A stretch of 64,000 nucleotides of DNA from Patescibacterium sp964487795 (GCA_964487795.1 CAZASI010000001.1:300042-364041), one strand, 5' to 3'. Shown: positions 30,152 to 39,898, numbered from the stretch's first letter. The notes: generated by a model not told the origin, from the sequence alone. Program-made: numbers and translations.

Positions 30152-30184
30152 AAAAACCCCGAACATTGTTGTCCGGGGTTTTTA
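30152..30184 (-). terminator. Rho-independent terminator
   Basis: Stem AAACCCCG / CGGGGTTT after the minus-strand gene at 30203. Confidence 0.8.
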
Positions 30185-30202
30185 TTAATGAACTATTGAA
30201 TT

Positions 30203-31153
30203 TTAAACTGATACAGCATCAAAGCTTTGCTCAGAAATGATACAAAGGAACTCCATGAGTTGTTCTTTGTCCCAAGCATGAACTTCGATTGATTTAGTTG
30301 TCGATAGTTTTGAGTGCCATCCGTCGTCAGCAGTATAAGTATTGTTATAAGTATTAACGACAACATCGCGCAGCTTTTTTGTTTCAAAACCATGCGGCGC
30401 ATTAACCTTAATAGCATATACCCGTTTGCGAGGACCAATTTTTATCTTGTTCTTGCCAAGCATAAATGTGTACCACGGTTCGTTATCCGCTCCGCAATAC
30501 TCATTTTTGACTTCATAGCGGTTAATTTTCTCTACACCTATCTTTGCCGCAAACTCTTCAAAGAAGGTGTTGAAGAATGTATCGTGTTGTACGCGTATTG
30601 GATCCGGTGGCTGCACCAAGTTAAGCGTTTCTTCCCGGGTAATTTTGCGCCACTGCCCGTTTGCCAATTGTATTGAGCACACCACGCCTTCGGGCATCTG
30701 TGCTGGAATTGGTGGTTCATCAAAACCTGCAGGATTAATGTATTCCGGAGTTTCGAAAAACTCATTCCAGGCTGCCTGCCACTGTGACTGTTTGTCTTCG
30801 GGAATCTCTTCCCATTTCGGATTAACCGGTATTCCCAGCTTTTCGCACAGTGAAATCATAAACGGATCTTCAATTATTTTTCGCGCCGCTTTAATTTCTT
30901 CATAACGAGCACGCCAGGTCGGCAATACTACTTTGTTTATCCAATCGAAGATTGGTTGGTAGGCCTTTTTATCATTACTGGTTGGTGTAATAAAAATATT
31001 TCCACCGTTACCTGAAATATGATGTGATAATTTGTCGCAGCTCAAGCATAGTATGCCGCGATTATTGAGGCCCGGGCTTAAGCTAGCACCGGCATCCTGC
31101 CAATTATTCTTTCCACATTCGCAGGAAGGTGGGTTGTGCATTCCTGTACTCAT
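30203..31153 (-). CDS. Hypothetical protein with N-terminal zinc ribbon, 316 aa
   Basis: The N-terminus has SCECGKNNW and GILCLSCDKLSHHISG, a plausible C-x-C ... C-x2-C zinc ribbon at residues 9-41. A long helical and beta-mixed region follows, including FFNTFFEEFAAKIGVEKINR. The last ~120 residues are beta-rich (TFMLGKNKIKIGPRKRVYAI, FETKKLRDVVVNTYN). No catalytic motif is recognised. An AGGAG ribosome binding site and its own consensus promoter precede it. Confidence 0.65.
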   Translation of the reverse strand: MSTGMHNPPSCECGKNNWQDAGASLSPGLNNRGILCLSCDKLSHHISGNGGNIFITPTSNDKKAYQPIFDWINKVVLPTWRARYEEIKAARKIIEDPFMISLCEKLGIPVNPKWEEIPEDKQSQWQAAWNEFFETPEYINPAGFDEPPIPAQMPEGVVCSIQLANGQWRKITREETLNLVQPPDPIRVQHDTFFNTFFEEFAAKIGVEKINRYEVKNEYCGADNEPWYTFMLGKNKIKIGPRKRVYAIKVNAPHGFETKKLRDVVVNTYNNTYTADDGWHSKLSTTKSIEVHAWDKEQLMEFLCIISEQSFDAVSV

Positions 31154-31214
31154 TAGGTATTTTCTCCTGTTTGTTATTAAATTGTTAATGTATAAATTAT
31201 GTAGTTAATTTCTG

Positions 31215-31243
31215 AGAATACTATATATAGAATTATTTGTCAA
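31215..31243 (-). promoter_or_regulatory. Promoter of the 30203 gene
   Basis: Minus strand: TTGACA (31243-31238), 17 bp, TATTCT (31220-31215). Confidence 0.8.
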
Positions 31244-31248
31244 TAAAA

Positions 31249-31279
31249 AAATCCGTTCGAAATATTTCGAACGGATTTA
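31249..31279 (-). terminator. Rho-independent terminator
   Basis: A perfect 26-bp palindrome (ATCCGTTCGAAAT / ATTTCGAACGGAT) with a T7 minus-strand tail, after the 31295 gene. The -35 of the next gene overlaps its tail. Confidence 0.88.
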
Positions 31280-31294
31280 AATTTATTTCTAGTG

Positions 31295-32398
31295 TTACAT
31301 CGTCAGAAGTGTTTTCCAGTGCGCCTCTGTCGTTGGAAGATATTTATATTTACTCTGAAATTTCTTTACTAAATCGAGACGCTGTTTGGCGGATAATTGT
31401 CCCTTTGAGCGACTGCCGTAGACAATGAAATTGTTGATGGCGTACAGTTGCTGCTGCTTCAGTTTCTTAGTCCGATCTAAGGGTCGGGTTAGTTTTTCGT
31501 AAGCGTACTTTTGATCAGTAACACTCTTTTTTCGTTTCATCTGAGCGATATACGAATTAAGATCATTACCACTGTTAACAATTGTAGTAGCTTCGCTGAG
31601 ATTGTTCTGATTCTGGTTTTGATTCTGGTTTTGATTTTGATTCTGTATAATAGCTGGACGCTTTAATTCTAAGTTAAAAAACGCATTACTTGTGTCCTTG
31701 ATCGATCCTCCGCTCGTCGACATTGCTTCGATATAGAATTTGAATTTGCGGTTGATTAATAAATCCAGGGTAGTTGGAATTGTCCAGCTGTATGTATGAA
31801 CTCCGTTACTGGTTGAGAAGCTGCTATTTTTACGAAGCCAATTTCCGTTGCTAACAGTATCTACTTCTACTGCCGTGCCGCCGTTTGAAATAATATCTTC
31901 ATTTGGAGTGACTGACAGTCTAAAGAATTGAGAACTGATATTGTGCTGCTCCCAGCGCAACGTTATTGTGTCGCCGATATATGTCGTTTCTCCTCCGTTA
32001 GGTTCAAGTACCTGAACGTATGGATTGCCGCCGGCTACGCTGAGAGTCAAGAAAGACGATACACCTGTATCAAAGTTTTGATTATCGCGCGTGCGACAAG
32101 TCACTTTATAATAATATGTCGTACTTGGTGAGAGGTTTAAGGCTCGAAAACTGTGAAATGTTTCGGGTGGACGAAAATCAGGACCTTGTCCGCTTAATAT
32201 CGTTTCAGATAAATTGCCGGAGCTTGATCCGAAATTAAGTTGGCAAATGCTTTCGGTATTGTTTATTACTTCGATAAAGACAGAATTGGTTGAGGGAGTA
32301 GCTTGATTTTGGCTGAAGCTATATTCGGCGTGAGTTATTAAGGGTAAGATCAAGAGTCCAAAAGAGCCGAGAATAAGATATGTTATTTTTTTTGTCAT
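31295..32398 (-). CDS. Secreted fibronectin-III-like protein with QN repeat
   Basis: The ATG at 32398 gives a signal peptide (ILGSFGLLILPLITHAEYSF). The mature protein has a fibronectin type III-like domain (FRALNLSPSTTYYYKVTCRT, about residues 80-110). A second beta domain of the Ser-Thr-rich adhesin type follows (YVQVLEPNGGETTYIGDTIT, LRWEQHNISSQF). Next come a Gln-Asn tract of about 15 residues (31606-31645) and a C-terminal helical domain that resembles a peptidoglycan-hook module. It is probably a surface protein. Confidence 0.75.
   Translation of the reverse strand: MTKKITYLILGSFGLLILPLITHAEYSFSQNQATPSTNSVFIEVINNTESICQLNFGSSSGNLSETILSGQGPDFRPPETFHSFRALNLSPSTTYYYKVTCRTRDNQNFDTGVSSFLTLSVAGGNPYVQVLEPNGGETTYIGDTITLRWEQHNISSQFFRLSVTPNEDIISNGGTAVEVDTVSNGNWLRKNSSFSTSNGVHTYSWTIPTTLDLLINRKFKFYIEAMSTSGGSIKDTSNAFFNLELKRPAIIQNQNQNQNQNQNQNNLSEATTIVNSGNDLNSYIAQMKRKKSVTDQKYAYEKLTRPLDRTKKLKQQQLYAINNFIVYGSRSKGQLSAKQRLDLVKKFQSKYKYLPTTEAHWKTLLTM
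31606..31645 (-). repeat. Tandem repeat encoding a Gln-Asn tract
   Basis: About six near-identical units of CAGAATCAAAAC-type sequence (minus strand) encode (QN)n within the 31295 protein. It is a likely site of copy-number change. Confidence 0.75.
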
Positions 32399-32496
32399 AG
32401 ATGAGCTAATTATATAGCACGTATATTTTAGCATATTTCCTTGTTTTCCATATTAGATATATACTATAAAAGTAGCATTTACTAAGTAAAATACAT

Positions 32497-34620
32497 ATGA
32501 GCAAACTATATATAAAAGCGGGGCTATATTTTTTGGCCGGAGCTTTTATTTTTTTAACGCCATTGGCCATCTATGCCGACGGCATGATCATTACTCGCAC
32601 CGATCCCTTTGAGAATCGCTGGGATTTCTCGGCGGAAAGCAGTCAGCGCGCTTTTATAAATTATGAAAAGGGTCGTGAGAATATGTTAATCAGTATTGGC
32701 TTATCTTCGGCGCTTAAAGATTCACTTTGGCTTTTCCCTATTCCGGCAGAACCGCAAAAAGTTGAAGTGGACATCCTAGCCTATTTGCCTGAAATCAGCG
32801 GAGAAGATATTTCAAAGAAAGCTAACTTACATTTAGATAAGGCAAAAAGGTATTCATTCAATTCTCAACTCTATCCGTTATTTTTTAATAATATCCAACG
32901 ACCGATGGCCTCTATTGGTGACTCATATGGAGAAACGGGATTGTCACTCTGGGGTAGCGTTCCGAGTGCGATAAGTAATGACGTACAAGTGTATCAACAT
33001 ATTGAAAAAGAGGGCATGACTTCAGAAATTGTTAGCGCAAAAACAGCTGATGGACTGTATCAATATTTAAAAGATAAATCACTCAAGATTGATCAAGGCT
33101 CTATACCCGTACTTGATTCCTATATTGGCAGAGATTATTCATTTATAGTTTCTTGGATTAATTCTGAAAGTAATATTATTGGAACAGAAATTGAACGTGG
33201 CGTTTTTGTTTCTTTTCCTACTGACCGTTTGTATTTCCCTTTGCAGCCAACGAGCGTGTACGGCGAAGTATCGGTTCCGGCAGACATACGAGTCATCGGA
33301 CATGTTACGCCTGATTTTCCCGAATCATTGGAGCAGTATAGTTCAGTCGGATATTATATTGGTGATTATGATGCGCGAACAGTTGATTCAGAAAACGTGA
33401 AAAAATTCTATGATGGAAAAACGACAAATGTTTCATATACAAGAATATCTATTAACGCTCCGTCAAACCAGCTGACTGACGATTTGTGGATCAAGCGGAG
33501 TTCGTCATTGCAAACAAAGATTTCTACTTTTATTGCTAAGAGTTTTCCAGTATCATTTGGTATTATATTTCTTCTTGCCTCTTTGTTAGCCAGTCTATTA
33601 GCCGGCTATATTGCTTGGCCTGATATGAGATCTAAGCCAAGACAACTTATTGCCCTTGGTATCGCTAATTGTCTCAGTATTATAGGTTTAATAATTGCCG
33701 TAATTTTTTATAGAAAAGAGCCGGTCGGGACAGTTGACACTAAGCTGGTTTCTGAACTTAAACAGGCTGGCTATGTTCGTATTAATAAATCAAAGATATT
33801 CTTTATCTTATTGTTTAGTATTTTGTTCATGTTTTTGTCTTATGGTCTGTATAAAATCGGTTCGACATTAGTTATTGAATCTTCTAATCAATATCAAGCA
33901 TATCAACCCGTGCGTCCGTTCATAGATGATATCTATTATGAAGATGAAGTAGCTCCTAATCCTTCAATTCCTCAGATTGAAGAAAAAACCATTCTGACCC
34001 CGGAAGAAAAGGCAGTAGTACTTACAAAAACTGACGAACCTATTTTGTGGTTTACAATGGATGAAGGATCAGGTAATACTCTTGCAAATAACGGCATTTT
34101 AAAAAATGCGGCTCAACTTGGCGGAACAGCTAATTGGCTAAGCGGAGAAAAATGTATTTCCGGATCTTGCCTTGAATTTGGTTCTGGATATGCGCAATTC
34201 TATTTACCGCAACTACAATCTTACTCTGTATCGTTGTGGGTTAATCAAACAATCGATCAACAAGGAGAACGTCAGATTTTTAGCGCAACGGCAGATAGCC
34301 TCGGCTTAACCGTTTATAATGATAAATCATTTCTGTTTTTTGATCGAAGCGTTTTGAAATCAAAAACCAAAGTACAACCCGGAATATTTTATCATGTTGT
34401 GATTACTAACGATGGGTTTAAAAAGAATATGTTTGTAGATGGTAAGCTTGAAGGAAGTTCCAGCGCAAGAATTTTACCAAATCCCGGGAAAGCTCGTCTG
34501 GGTTCTACGGCAGATAGCGTAGAGCGTCTTTTTGCCGGAGTGATTGATGATCTAAGAATTTATAATCATGTCTTGTCTGTTGAAGATGTGAAAGAATTGT
34601 ATGATTCGCATGGTAAATAA
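32497..34620 (+). CDS. Membrane protein with C-terminal LamG-like domain
   Basis: The 707-residue protein has a signal sequence (about residues 5-27, ending IYADG) and a ~320-residue external domain resembling DUF2330. Three TM helices follow (about 350-372, 383-405 and 427-452). The C-terminal LamG/concanavalin-like domain (residues ~515-705) shows PILWFTMDEGSGNTLANNG, SVSLWVNQT and FAGVIDDLRIYNHVLSVEDV. LamG domains bind carbohydrate or protein ligands. A surface adhesion or sensing role is inferred. Confidence 0.75.
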   Translation: MSKLYIKAGLYFLAGAFIFLTPLAIYADGMIITRTDPFENRWDFSAESSQRAFINYEKGRENMLISIGLSSALKDSLWLFPIPAEPQKVEVDILAYLPEISGEDISKKANLHLDKAKRYSFNSQLYPLFFNNIQRPMASIGDSYGETGLSLWGSVPSAISNDVQVYQHIEKEGMTSEIVSAKTADGLYQYLKDKSLKIDQGSIPVLDSYIGRDYSFIVSWINSESNIIGTEIERGVFVSFPTDRLYFPLQPTSVYGEVSVPADIRVIGHVTPDFPESLEQYSSVGYYIGDYDARTVDSENVKKFYDGKTTNVSYTRISINAPSNQLTDDLWIKRSSSLQTKISTFIAKSFPVSFGIIFLLASLLASLLAGYIAWPDMRSKPRQLIALGIANCLSIIGLIIAVIFYRKEPVGTVDTKLVSELKQAGYVRINKSKIFFILLFSILFMFLSYGLYKIGSTLVIESSNQYQAYQPVRPFIDDIYYEDEVAPNPSIPQIEEKTILTPEEKAVVLTKTDEPILWFTMDEGSGNTLANNGILKNAAQLGGTANWLSGEKCISGSCLEFGSGYAQFYLPQLQSYSVSLWVNQTIDQQGERQIFSATADSLGLTVYNDKSFLFFDRSVLKSKTKVQPGIFYHVVITNDGFKKNMFVDGKLEGSSSARILPNPGKARLGSTADSVERLFAGVIDDLRIYNHVLSVEDVKELYDSHGK

Positions 34621-34644
34621 CAAAAACTGAACTGTGCAGCTCAC

Positions 34645-34680
34645 TAAAAACTGGATTTAGGTCCAGTTTTTAGTTTTTTC
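34645..34680 (+). terminator. Rho-independent terminator
   Basis: Stem AAAAACTGGA / TCCAGTTTTT after the LamG protein gene. Confidence 0.82.
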
Positions 34681-34713
34681 TTCAGAAAAACATTGTATGT
34701 TATAATTATTATT

Positions 34714-36195
34714 ATGCATTTTAAGCCCAGATTATTAGCTATCGCCACTTTACTGGCATTTACTCTATTTCTAGCCACAGCACAATCAGCCTTGGCCGAT
34801 TCTTTTATATTCAAGAGAAATCTTAGTTTTGGCTCTATTGGTCAAGATGTCAAAGAACTGCAAAAATATTTAAATAATAAAGGTTTTTTTGTGGCTCAAT
34901 CAGGCTTTGGCTCAGAAGGTCAGGAAACTACATTTTTTGGTCGTCTTACTCAAGCCGCGTTAATTAAATTTCAAAAAGCTAAAGCCATTGTTCCGGCCTG
35001 GGGATTTTTTGGACCAATAACCAGAAAAGTGGTAAACACGATTAATGTGGAAGAAAATCTAAATCCCGTTCAACCCATACCATTGCCTCCACTAACTATC
35101 TTACCCACTGATAATATATATTATATTGGCGGCAGTATAACTGGTATTTCGAGCCCGGTTACTTTGCAGAATAATAACGGCGATGATATTACTATAAATC
35201 CGGGAGACAACAGTAATTTTATATTCCCCACGCCCTTAGCTGACGGAGCCAATTATAATATTACAATTAAAGAAAATTATTTAGGTCAAAAATGTTATCT
35301 ATATAATAATTACGGAGTAGTTAGCGGAGCCAATGTTAATAGCGCTAAAATAGCGTGCGGAGTAAATTTATATTTTAATCCATTTACAACAGTGATTGGC
35401 CAGGGTAACTCTTCAGCAGTGGTCTCGTCCTTTAATTGTGGTGAAGATTTAGTTGATACGCGCGATGCTCAAAGCTACCCAACTGTTCTTATCGGTAATC
35501 AATGTTGGACGGCTACTAGTTTAAACATTGGTACTAAAGTAACAAGTGCTTCTTCCGAACCGAATTGTCATGATGTTTCCGGAGCGAATGATTGGTCATG
35601 CCAAGTGAATAATAATGTCATTGAAAAATACTGTTTTGATAATAGCGATGCCAACTGTACAACAGACGGTGCCTTATATGAATGGGCTGAAATGTTGGGT
35701 TTGCCTTATGATTGTAATAGATCGGCGGTAACAGATAATGGCAACGGTAGCTATACACTAGCTTGCCCCATTAGCGGCAGCCGAACAATAGCCGTTACCG
35801 AACAAGGCATCTGTCCGACAGGTTGGCATATTCCATCGTTTAATGAATACCAAACCCTTGCTCAAAATGCCGATCCTGGCTGTGATCTAAAGTGCACTGA
35901 TGGCGCGTGTTCTTGTACAACTGCCGCAGGAAAACTTAAAGCCACGGCTGCTCATGCTCCAATAGCGTGGGACGGAACCGATCTCTATAATTTTGCCGCA
36001 TTGCCGGCGGGTCGTCGCCATTTCGGCGGGACTTTTCTTAACCGCGGTTCCTCAGGCTTCTTTTGGACGACGTTTCCAAACTCTGTTTTTATAGGAAGCG
36101 CCTGGTTCGTCAGTCTTGGCTCGGGTAGTACCTTAGCTAATGGCAGCTACAGTGTTAGAACTAACGGTTTGTTGGTGCGATGTATTAAAGATTAG
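34714..36195 (+). CDS. Secreted protein: peptidoglycan-binding plus FISUMP domain
   Basis: The ATG at 34714 lies 13 bases after a TATAAT box (34701), so the transcript is nearly leaderless. The 493-residue product has a signal peptide ending ALADS, then a PG_binding_1 domain (SIGQDVKELQKYLNNKGFFV and TFFGRLTQAALIKFQKAKAI, about residues 33-100). The C-terminal ~240 residues form a Fibrobacter succinogenes major paralogous (FISUMP) domain, with TVLIGNQCWTATSLNIG at its start and a final RNGLLVRCIKD-type strand. A cell-wall-bound surface protein is likely. Confidence 0.85.
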   Translation: MHFKPRLLAIATLLAFTLFLATAQSALADSFIFKRNLSFGSIGQDVKELQKYLNNKGFFVAQSGFGSEGQETTFFGRLTQAALIKFQKAKAIVPAWGFFGPITRKVVNTINVEENLNPVQPIPLPPLTILPTDNIYYIGGSITGISSPVTLQNNNGDDITINPGDNSNFIFPTPLADGANYNITIKENYLGQKCYLYNNYGVVSGANVNSAKIACGVNLYFNPFTTVIGQGNSSAVVSSFNCGEDLVDTRDAQSYPTVLIGNQCWTATSLNIGTKVTSASSEPNCHDVSGANDWSCQVNNNVIEKYCFDNSDANCTTDGALYEWAEMLGLPYDCNRSAVTDNGNGSYTLACPISGSRTIAVTEQGICPTGWHIPSFNEYQTLAQNADPGCDLKCTDGACSCTTAAGKLKATAAHAPIAWDGTDLYNFAALPAGRRHFGGTFLNRGSSGFFWTTFPNSVFIGSAWFVSLGSGSTLANGSYSVRTNGLLVRCIKD

Positions 36196-36201
36196 TATTT
36201 T

Positions 36202-36235
36202 AAAAGGCAGTCAATGAAATTGACTGCCTTTTTTA
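36202..36235. terminator. Bidirectional terminator
   Basis: Stem AAAAGGCAGTCAA / TTGACTGCCTTTT between convergent genes. Confidence 0.88.
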
Positions 36236-36253
36236 TTTCTTTTCAGAATATTG

Positions 36254-36628
36254 TTATAAAGTCCACTCCAGCTTTGTATCTATCCAGAAATTCTTTACCC
36301 TTTCACCGACTTTAAGACCTTTATACTTAGTTTTAAGCTTATAGGTTTTTATGTAATTGGGTTTAATCTTCGCATTGCTCAGCGCTTCCGGTGTTTCAAT
36401 ATTTTTCATTAATTTTTCACGGTGTGACTTTTTGTCATACCGGAAATTTTCCATGACACGCGTCACGTCAAACACGCGTACGCTGTCATATTTTACCGTG
36501 TAGTTATTTTCGCTTATCTCGGTTACTATCCCCGATTCCGTAGTTACCTGATATGCGCTTTGGCAACCAGCGATGAAAAATAAAGCTATAAAAATTGGAA
36601 TGAACAGAATATATTTTCTTTTTATCAC
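36254..36628 (-). CDS. Lipoprotein, 124 aa, function unknown
   Basis: The start is a GTG at 36628 with an AAGAAAGAAGGG ribosome binding site. The signal peptide ends with a lipobox (FIAGC, Cys about residue 22). The mature part is beta-rich and basic (VTEISENNYTVKYDSVRVFD, YKLKTKYKGLKVGERVKNFW). No known domain. It is a single-gene unit. Confidence 0.7.
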   Translation of the reverse strand: MIKRKYILFIPIFIALFFIAGCQSAYQVTTESGIVTEISENNYTVKYDSVRVFDVTRVMENFRYDKKSHREKLMKNIETPEALSNAKIKPNYIKTYKLKTKYKGLKVGERVKNFWIDTKLEWTL

Positions 36629-36726
36629 GATCGATACCCTTCTTTCTTAATTAGAGAATTTGAACTTATTATCCCTACCTTAGGTATTTATCAGTGTTTT
36701 GTCAAGTATTTGGCAGTTTTTATTAT

Positions 36727-36771
36727 TAACGATAATAATATATTGACAAACGATAAATGATGTTTTATCAT
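36727..36771 (+). promoter_or_regulatory. Promoter with CGATAA repeats for DUF2975-HTH unit
   Basis: TTGACA at 36743-36748, 17 bp, TATCAT at 36766-36771. AACGATAA occurs at 36728 and again (AACGATAAA) at 36749, followed by TTTTATC, forming an imperfect inverted repeat in the spacer. This is a probable operator for the HTH protein at 37286. Confidence 0.62.
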
Positions 36772-36798
36772 ACCAGTGTCATTATTTAAGGCATATAT

Positions 36799-37281
36799 AT
36801 GAAAAACAGCTCAACTTTATTTCTTCAGGTCGTCTTAATCCTGCTTGCACTTGGCGCCCTAGGTATTTTATTATGGTTTCCTCATCTAGAGGGTAGAAAT
36901 GCCACTGCCACACTCTTTGAGATATATTTCAAAGATCCATTCTTGGCATATATATACATTGGATCAATCCCATTTTTTACGGCATTCTACCAAGCGTTTA
37001 GTTTACTCGCGTTCATCCGCAATAATAAGGTATTTTCTCTTAAATCCGTAAAAGCTTTGCGGACGATAAAATATTGTGCGCTTGTCATCATCGGCTTCAT
37101 TGTTCCGGCCGAAGTTTATTTGTTTATAGCTATGCGAGGCAAGGACGATATTGCCGGTGGTGTTGCTATGGGAGTGCTGATAATCTTTATCTCCGCAGTT
37201 GTCGCTACTGTTGCCGCTGTTTTTGAAAAAACATTGCAAAGTGCAGTAGAGATAAAATCTGAAAACGATTTAACCGTTTAA
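36799..37281 (+). CDS. DUF2975 family membrane protein
   Basis: The 160-residue protein has four TM helices: about 5-28, 52-75, 93-117 and 122-145. Segment features match DUF2975 (LFEIYFKDPFLAYIYIGSIP and a final EKTLQSAVEIKSENDLTV tail). Genes of this family are commonly paired with a small YozG-like HTH regulator, as here (4 bases downstream). The role is unknown. Confidence 0.85.
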   Translation: MKNSSTLFLQVVLILLALGALGILLWFPHLEGRNATATLFEIYFKDPFLAYIYIGSIPFFTAFYQAFSLLAFIRNNKVFSLKSVKALRTIKYCALVIIGFIVPAEVYLFIAMRGKDDIAGGVAMGVLIIFISAVVATVAAVFEKTLQSAVEIKSENDLTV

Positions 37282-37285
37282 TTCT

Positions 37286-37489
37286 ATGTCCATCATTATT
37301 AACATCGACGTCATGCTCGCGAAACGGAAAATGAGCGTTACTAAGCTTACTGAAAAAGTAGGAATTACTATGGCCAATCTTTCAATCTTAAAAAATGGCA
37401 AAGCACGCGCGATCAGGTTTTCAACATTGGAGGCAATTTGTAAAGCTCTCGACTGCCAACCGGGAGATATTTTGGAATATAAAAAATAA
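37286..37489 (+). CDS. YozG-like Cro/C1-type HTH regulator
   Basis: The 67-residue protein is almost only a helix-turn-helix: MLAKRKMSVTKLTEKVGITM and ANLSILKNGKARAIRFSTLE, ending LDCQPGDILEYKK. This matches the YozG/HTH_26 family usually partnered with DUF2975. It probably represses this operon through the CGATAA repeats upstream of 36799. Confidence 0.92.
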   Translation: MSIIINIDVMLAKRKMSVTKLTEKVGITMANLSILKNGKARAIRFSTLEAICKALDCQPGDILEYKK

Positions 37490-37505
37490 TTATTAATTAA
37501 ATTCT

Positions 37506-38990
37506 ATGGAAGAAACAAAAATAAATTCTGCCAACAAGTCTTCCGTCTATATGATGGCGGCCGGAGCAATTGTGCTCGGCATAGTTTTTGATTATTTATT
37601 TTTTGAAAAGAATTTCGGTATTTCCGTTATTATTTTTGAATCCTTGGCGATAATTATAACCTTGCTACTTTGTGTGCGTTTTAAACAATCATATCGGAGC
37701 GTAGTTTGGCTTTTAGGACTCATCTTATTTTTTGCCGTAATGCCAAGTATTCGAGATAATATGTTCTTGACAATCTTAAACGTTTTGGCGAGCGCGGGAT
37801 TGGTTTTACTTGCTACTAAAGAATTACTTAAAAAGCATATTATTAATTTTAAAATACCCGACTATATTACAACGATTATAGTTACGCCGTTTTCAGTTCT
37901 CAGGCGCTCCTTGCAAGCTTTGTCATTCCTGACAACACCTGCTCAGAAGTCGAGTACTGTAGTGTTGAGACGAGTAGTTGTTGGAATTTTAATAGCTTTG
38001 CCTTTTTTATTCATTTTTGGAGCACTCTTTGCTTCAGCGGATTTAGCCTTTAATCGCCTGATTGACTCGATTATTATATTTCAGATTCCTGATGAATTTG
38101 TAGGTCACGCTTTTCTTGTATTCGGTACCTTTGTTGTCGCCCTGGGCTTATTCGCCTATATATTTAATATCCCGACTCAAAAAAAATCTCAAGATACTCT
38201 TGAAAATGATAAACCGGAAAAAATAAGCGCGGATCGTAGCATTGAAATAAAGGTTTTCTTATGGTTGATTGCCGGATTGTTTGCAGTATTTATTATTTTC
38301 CAAATCGCTTATTTATTTGGCGGAATAATTAATATTTCAGAACAAGATTTCAGCTACGCGGACTATGCGCGAAGAGGATTTTGGGAACTGCTCTTTGTTT
38401 CATTTTTCAGTTTAGTGATTCTTTTGATTATTGATCAATATACAAAATCAAACAGATCTCGTTTAACGTGGTTTAGGATACCTGGCCTAGTGCTAACAGC
38501 CGAAGTTTTTATTATTATTATTTCAGCTCTGAAGCGCCTGAATCTCTATATTGATGCGTATGGTCTAACTGCACAAAGATTGTATGCCGCGGGATTTATT
38601 ATTTTCCTGGCTGTTATTTTTATACTACTAGCCATAAAGTTGTGGCGTGAAAAAGAAGAACGTTTCTTTGCTTTTGGAACTTTAGTTTCTATGATAAGTT
38701 TCTTAATCATTTTAAATCTCCTTAATCCTGATGCTTTTATCGCGCGCCAAAACATTGAGCGTTTTGATCAGACAGGTAAAATTGATATTCATTACCTGGG
38801 CAATTTGTCAGCAGACGCCCTGCCGACAACACTCGGTGTGTATGATCAACTTAATGATCCAGACAAGGAAGAGTTAACAAGACTCATTGATATTAAAAAA
38901 GAATGGCTTGAGAAACAGCAAGTCCATTGGCAAACGTATAATATTTCACGCGATAGAGCACTGACTGAATTAAAAAAGACCGGGTTATAA
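37506..38990 (+). CDS. DUF4173 domain membrane protein
   Basis: The 494-residue protein has about twelve TM helices in a DUF4153/DUF4173 arrangement. The best signature is ISEQDFSYADYARRGFWELL near residues 280-300. A C-terminal ~60-residue cytoplasmic domain (SADALPTTLGVYDQLNDPDK) follows. It forms one unit with DUF2975 and the HTH gene. Function is unknown. Confidence 0.82.
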   Translation: MEETKINSANKSSVYMMAAGAIVLGIVFDYLFFEKNFGISVIIFESLAIIITLLLCVRFKQSYRSVVWLLGLILFFAVMPSIRDNMFLTILNVLASAGLVLLATKELLKKHIINFKIPDYITTIIVTPFSVLRRSLQALSFLTTPAQKSSTVVLRRVVVGILIALPFLFIFGALFASADLAFNRLIDSIIIFQIPDEFVGHAFLVFGTFVVALGLFAYIFNIPTQKKSQDTLENDKPEKISADRSIEIKVFLWLIAGLFAVFIIFQIAYLFGGIINISEQDFSYADYARRGFWELLFVSFFSLVILLIIDQYTKSNRSRLTWFRIPGLVLTAEVFIIIISALKRLNLYIDAYGLTAQRLYAAGFIIFLAVIFILLAIKLWREKEERFFAFGTLVSMISFLIILNLLNPDAFIARQNIERFDQTGKIDIHYLGNLSADALPTTLGVYDQLNDPDKEELTRLIDIKKEWLEKQQVHWQTYNISRDRALTELKKTGL

Positions 38991-39006
38991 ATCCGGTCTT
39001 TTTTTA
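38972..39006. terminator. Bidirectional terminator
   Basis: Stem AAAAAAGACCGG / CCGGTCTTTTTT at the end of the DUF4173 gene, overlapping its stop codon. Confidence 0.88.
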
Positions 39007-39026
39007 ATTGTTTATAGGTACGTTTG

Positions 39027-39812
39027 TTAAACAAATTCAGGAACAGTGGCATATGAGTTTGCCAGCTTAAGCAGTTCATCATAGAGCTGTTGCCAGGTTT
39101 TAATTTCACTTTCGCGTTTAATCCATTCTTCAAAGATTGCACTTCTTTCACCGTTTTCATAGTGATCAAAATCAACCTTATTTTCAGTAGTAAGATGCAC
39201 GCTATATATATCTTCTCCTGAATTGTCCTGATTAAGCAAGCAGTTAACGCTCATTGGAATATAAACCTCGATTAAACTGTAACCATTATCGCCTTCATAT
39301 TTTTCAGCTGTGACGCCGGGTATTTGATTCAATTTTTCAAGCCAGTTAGTTATTCTCATTGGTAACTCATTACTGTTCTTGATTACCGTGTCAATATTTA
39401 TCTCATGTTCAGGGTTAATTTTGAACTCAATAAGACTTGCATCAAAACCCATAACTCTGAGATAGATTTCTTCCCAGGCACTTTGGTAATTGTAGCGTTG
39501 ATTATCTTTTCCGATTCCCTGGATATTTACATGTCCGTTTTCGCCAAAGATGGCTACAGCAGTAGCGGTTTCAAGGTTTTGTAAAAAATCGTGAACATGG
39601 TTCCATGATTTTGGAAAATAAACAGCAAAGATCGGCTCATCATCACAAACATAGAATTCGCTTTTCAGTGCTTTTAATTCTTTTGGATCAACCTCAGTAA
39701 CAAGTACTGGTTGGCGTAGATAAAACTCTTTCCACCCGTTTCTTATTTTTTCAAGCTCTTCTTCGCTCAATAACTTTAAATCATTGGGCGCTAAATCTGG
39801 GTTTGCTTGCAT
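39027..39812 (-). CDS. Hypothetical protein, 261 aa
   Basis: I do not recognise this protein. It has an ACGGAGAAA ribosome binding site, no signal peptide and no TM. It is acidic and mixed alpha/beta: an N-terminal helix (LKLLSEEELEKIRNGWKEFY), strands around EFYVCDDEPIFAVYFPKSW, and a C-terminal helical end. It is a single-gene unit with its own promoter and terminator. Confidence 0.62.
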   Translation of the reverse strand: MQANPDLAPNDLKLLSEEELEKIRNGWKEFYLRQPVLVTEVDPKELKALKSEFYVCDDEPIFAVYFPKSWNHVHDFLQNLETATAVAIFGENGHVNIQGIGKDNQRYNYQSAWEEIYLRVMGFDASLIEFKINPEHEINIDTVIKNSNELPMRITNWLEKLNQIPGVTAEKYEGDNGYSLIEVYIPMSVNCLLNQDNSGEDIYSVHLTTENKVDFDHYENGERSAIFEEWIKRESEIKTWQQLYDELLKLANSYATVPEFV

Positions 39813-39869
39813 CGTATAATTTCTCCGTTTTTTATTTAATGTTTTTAAGTTACAATTATTTAATTAATG

Positions 39870-39898
39870 AACATAACATATTTTTGCTATTAGGTCAA
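39870..39898 (-). promoter_or_regulatory. Promoter of the 39027 gene
   Basis: Minus strand: TTGACC (39898-39893), 17 bp, TATGTT (39875-39870). Confidence 0.6.

Noticed and set aside
31606..31645. Short tandem repeat that might be a CRISPR-like array
   Set aside because: The units are contiguous with no spacers and lie in frame in a secreted protein, encoding Gln-Asn.
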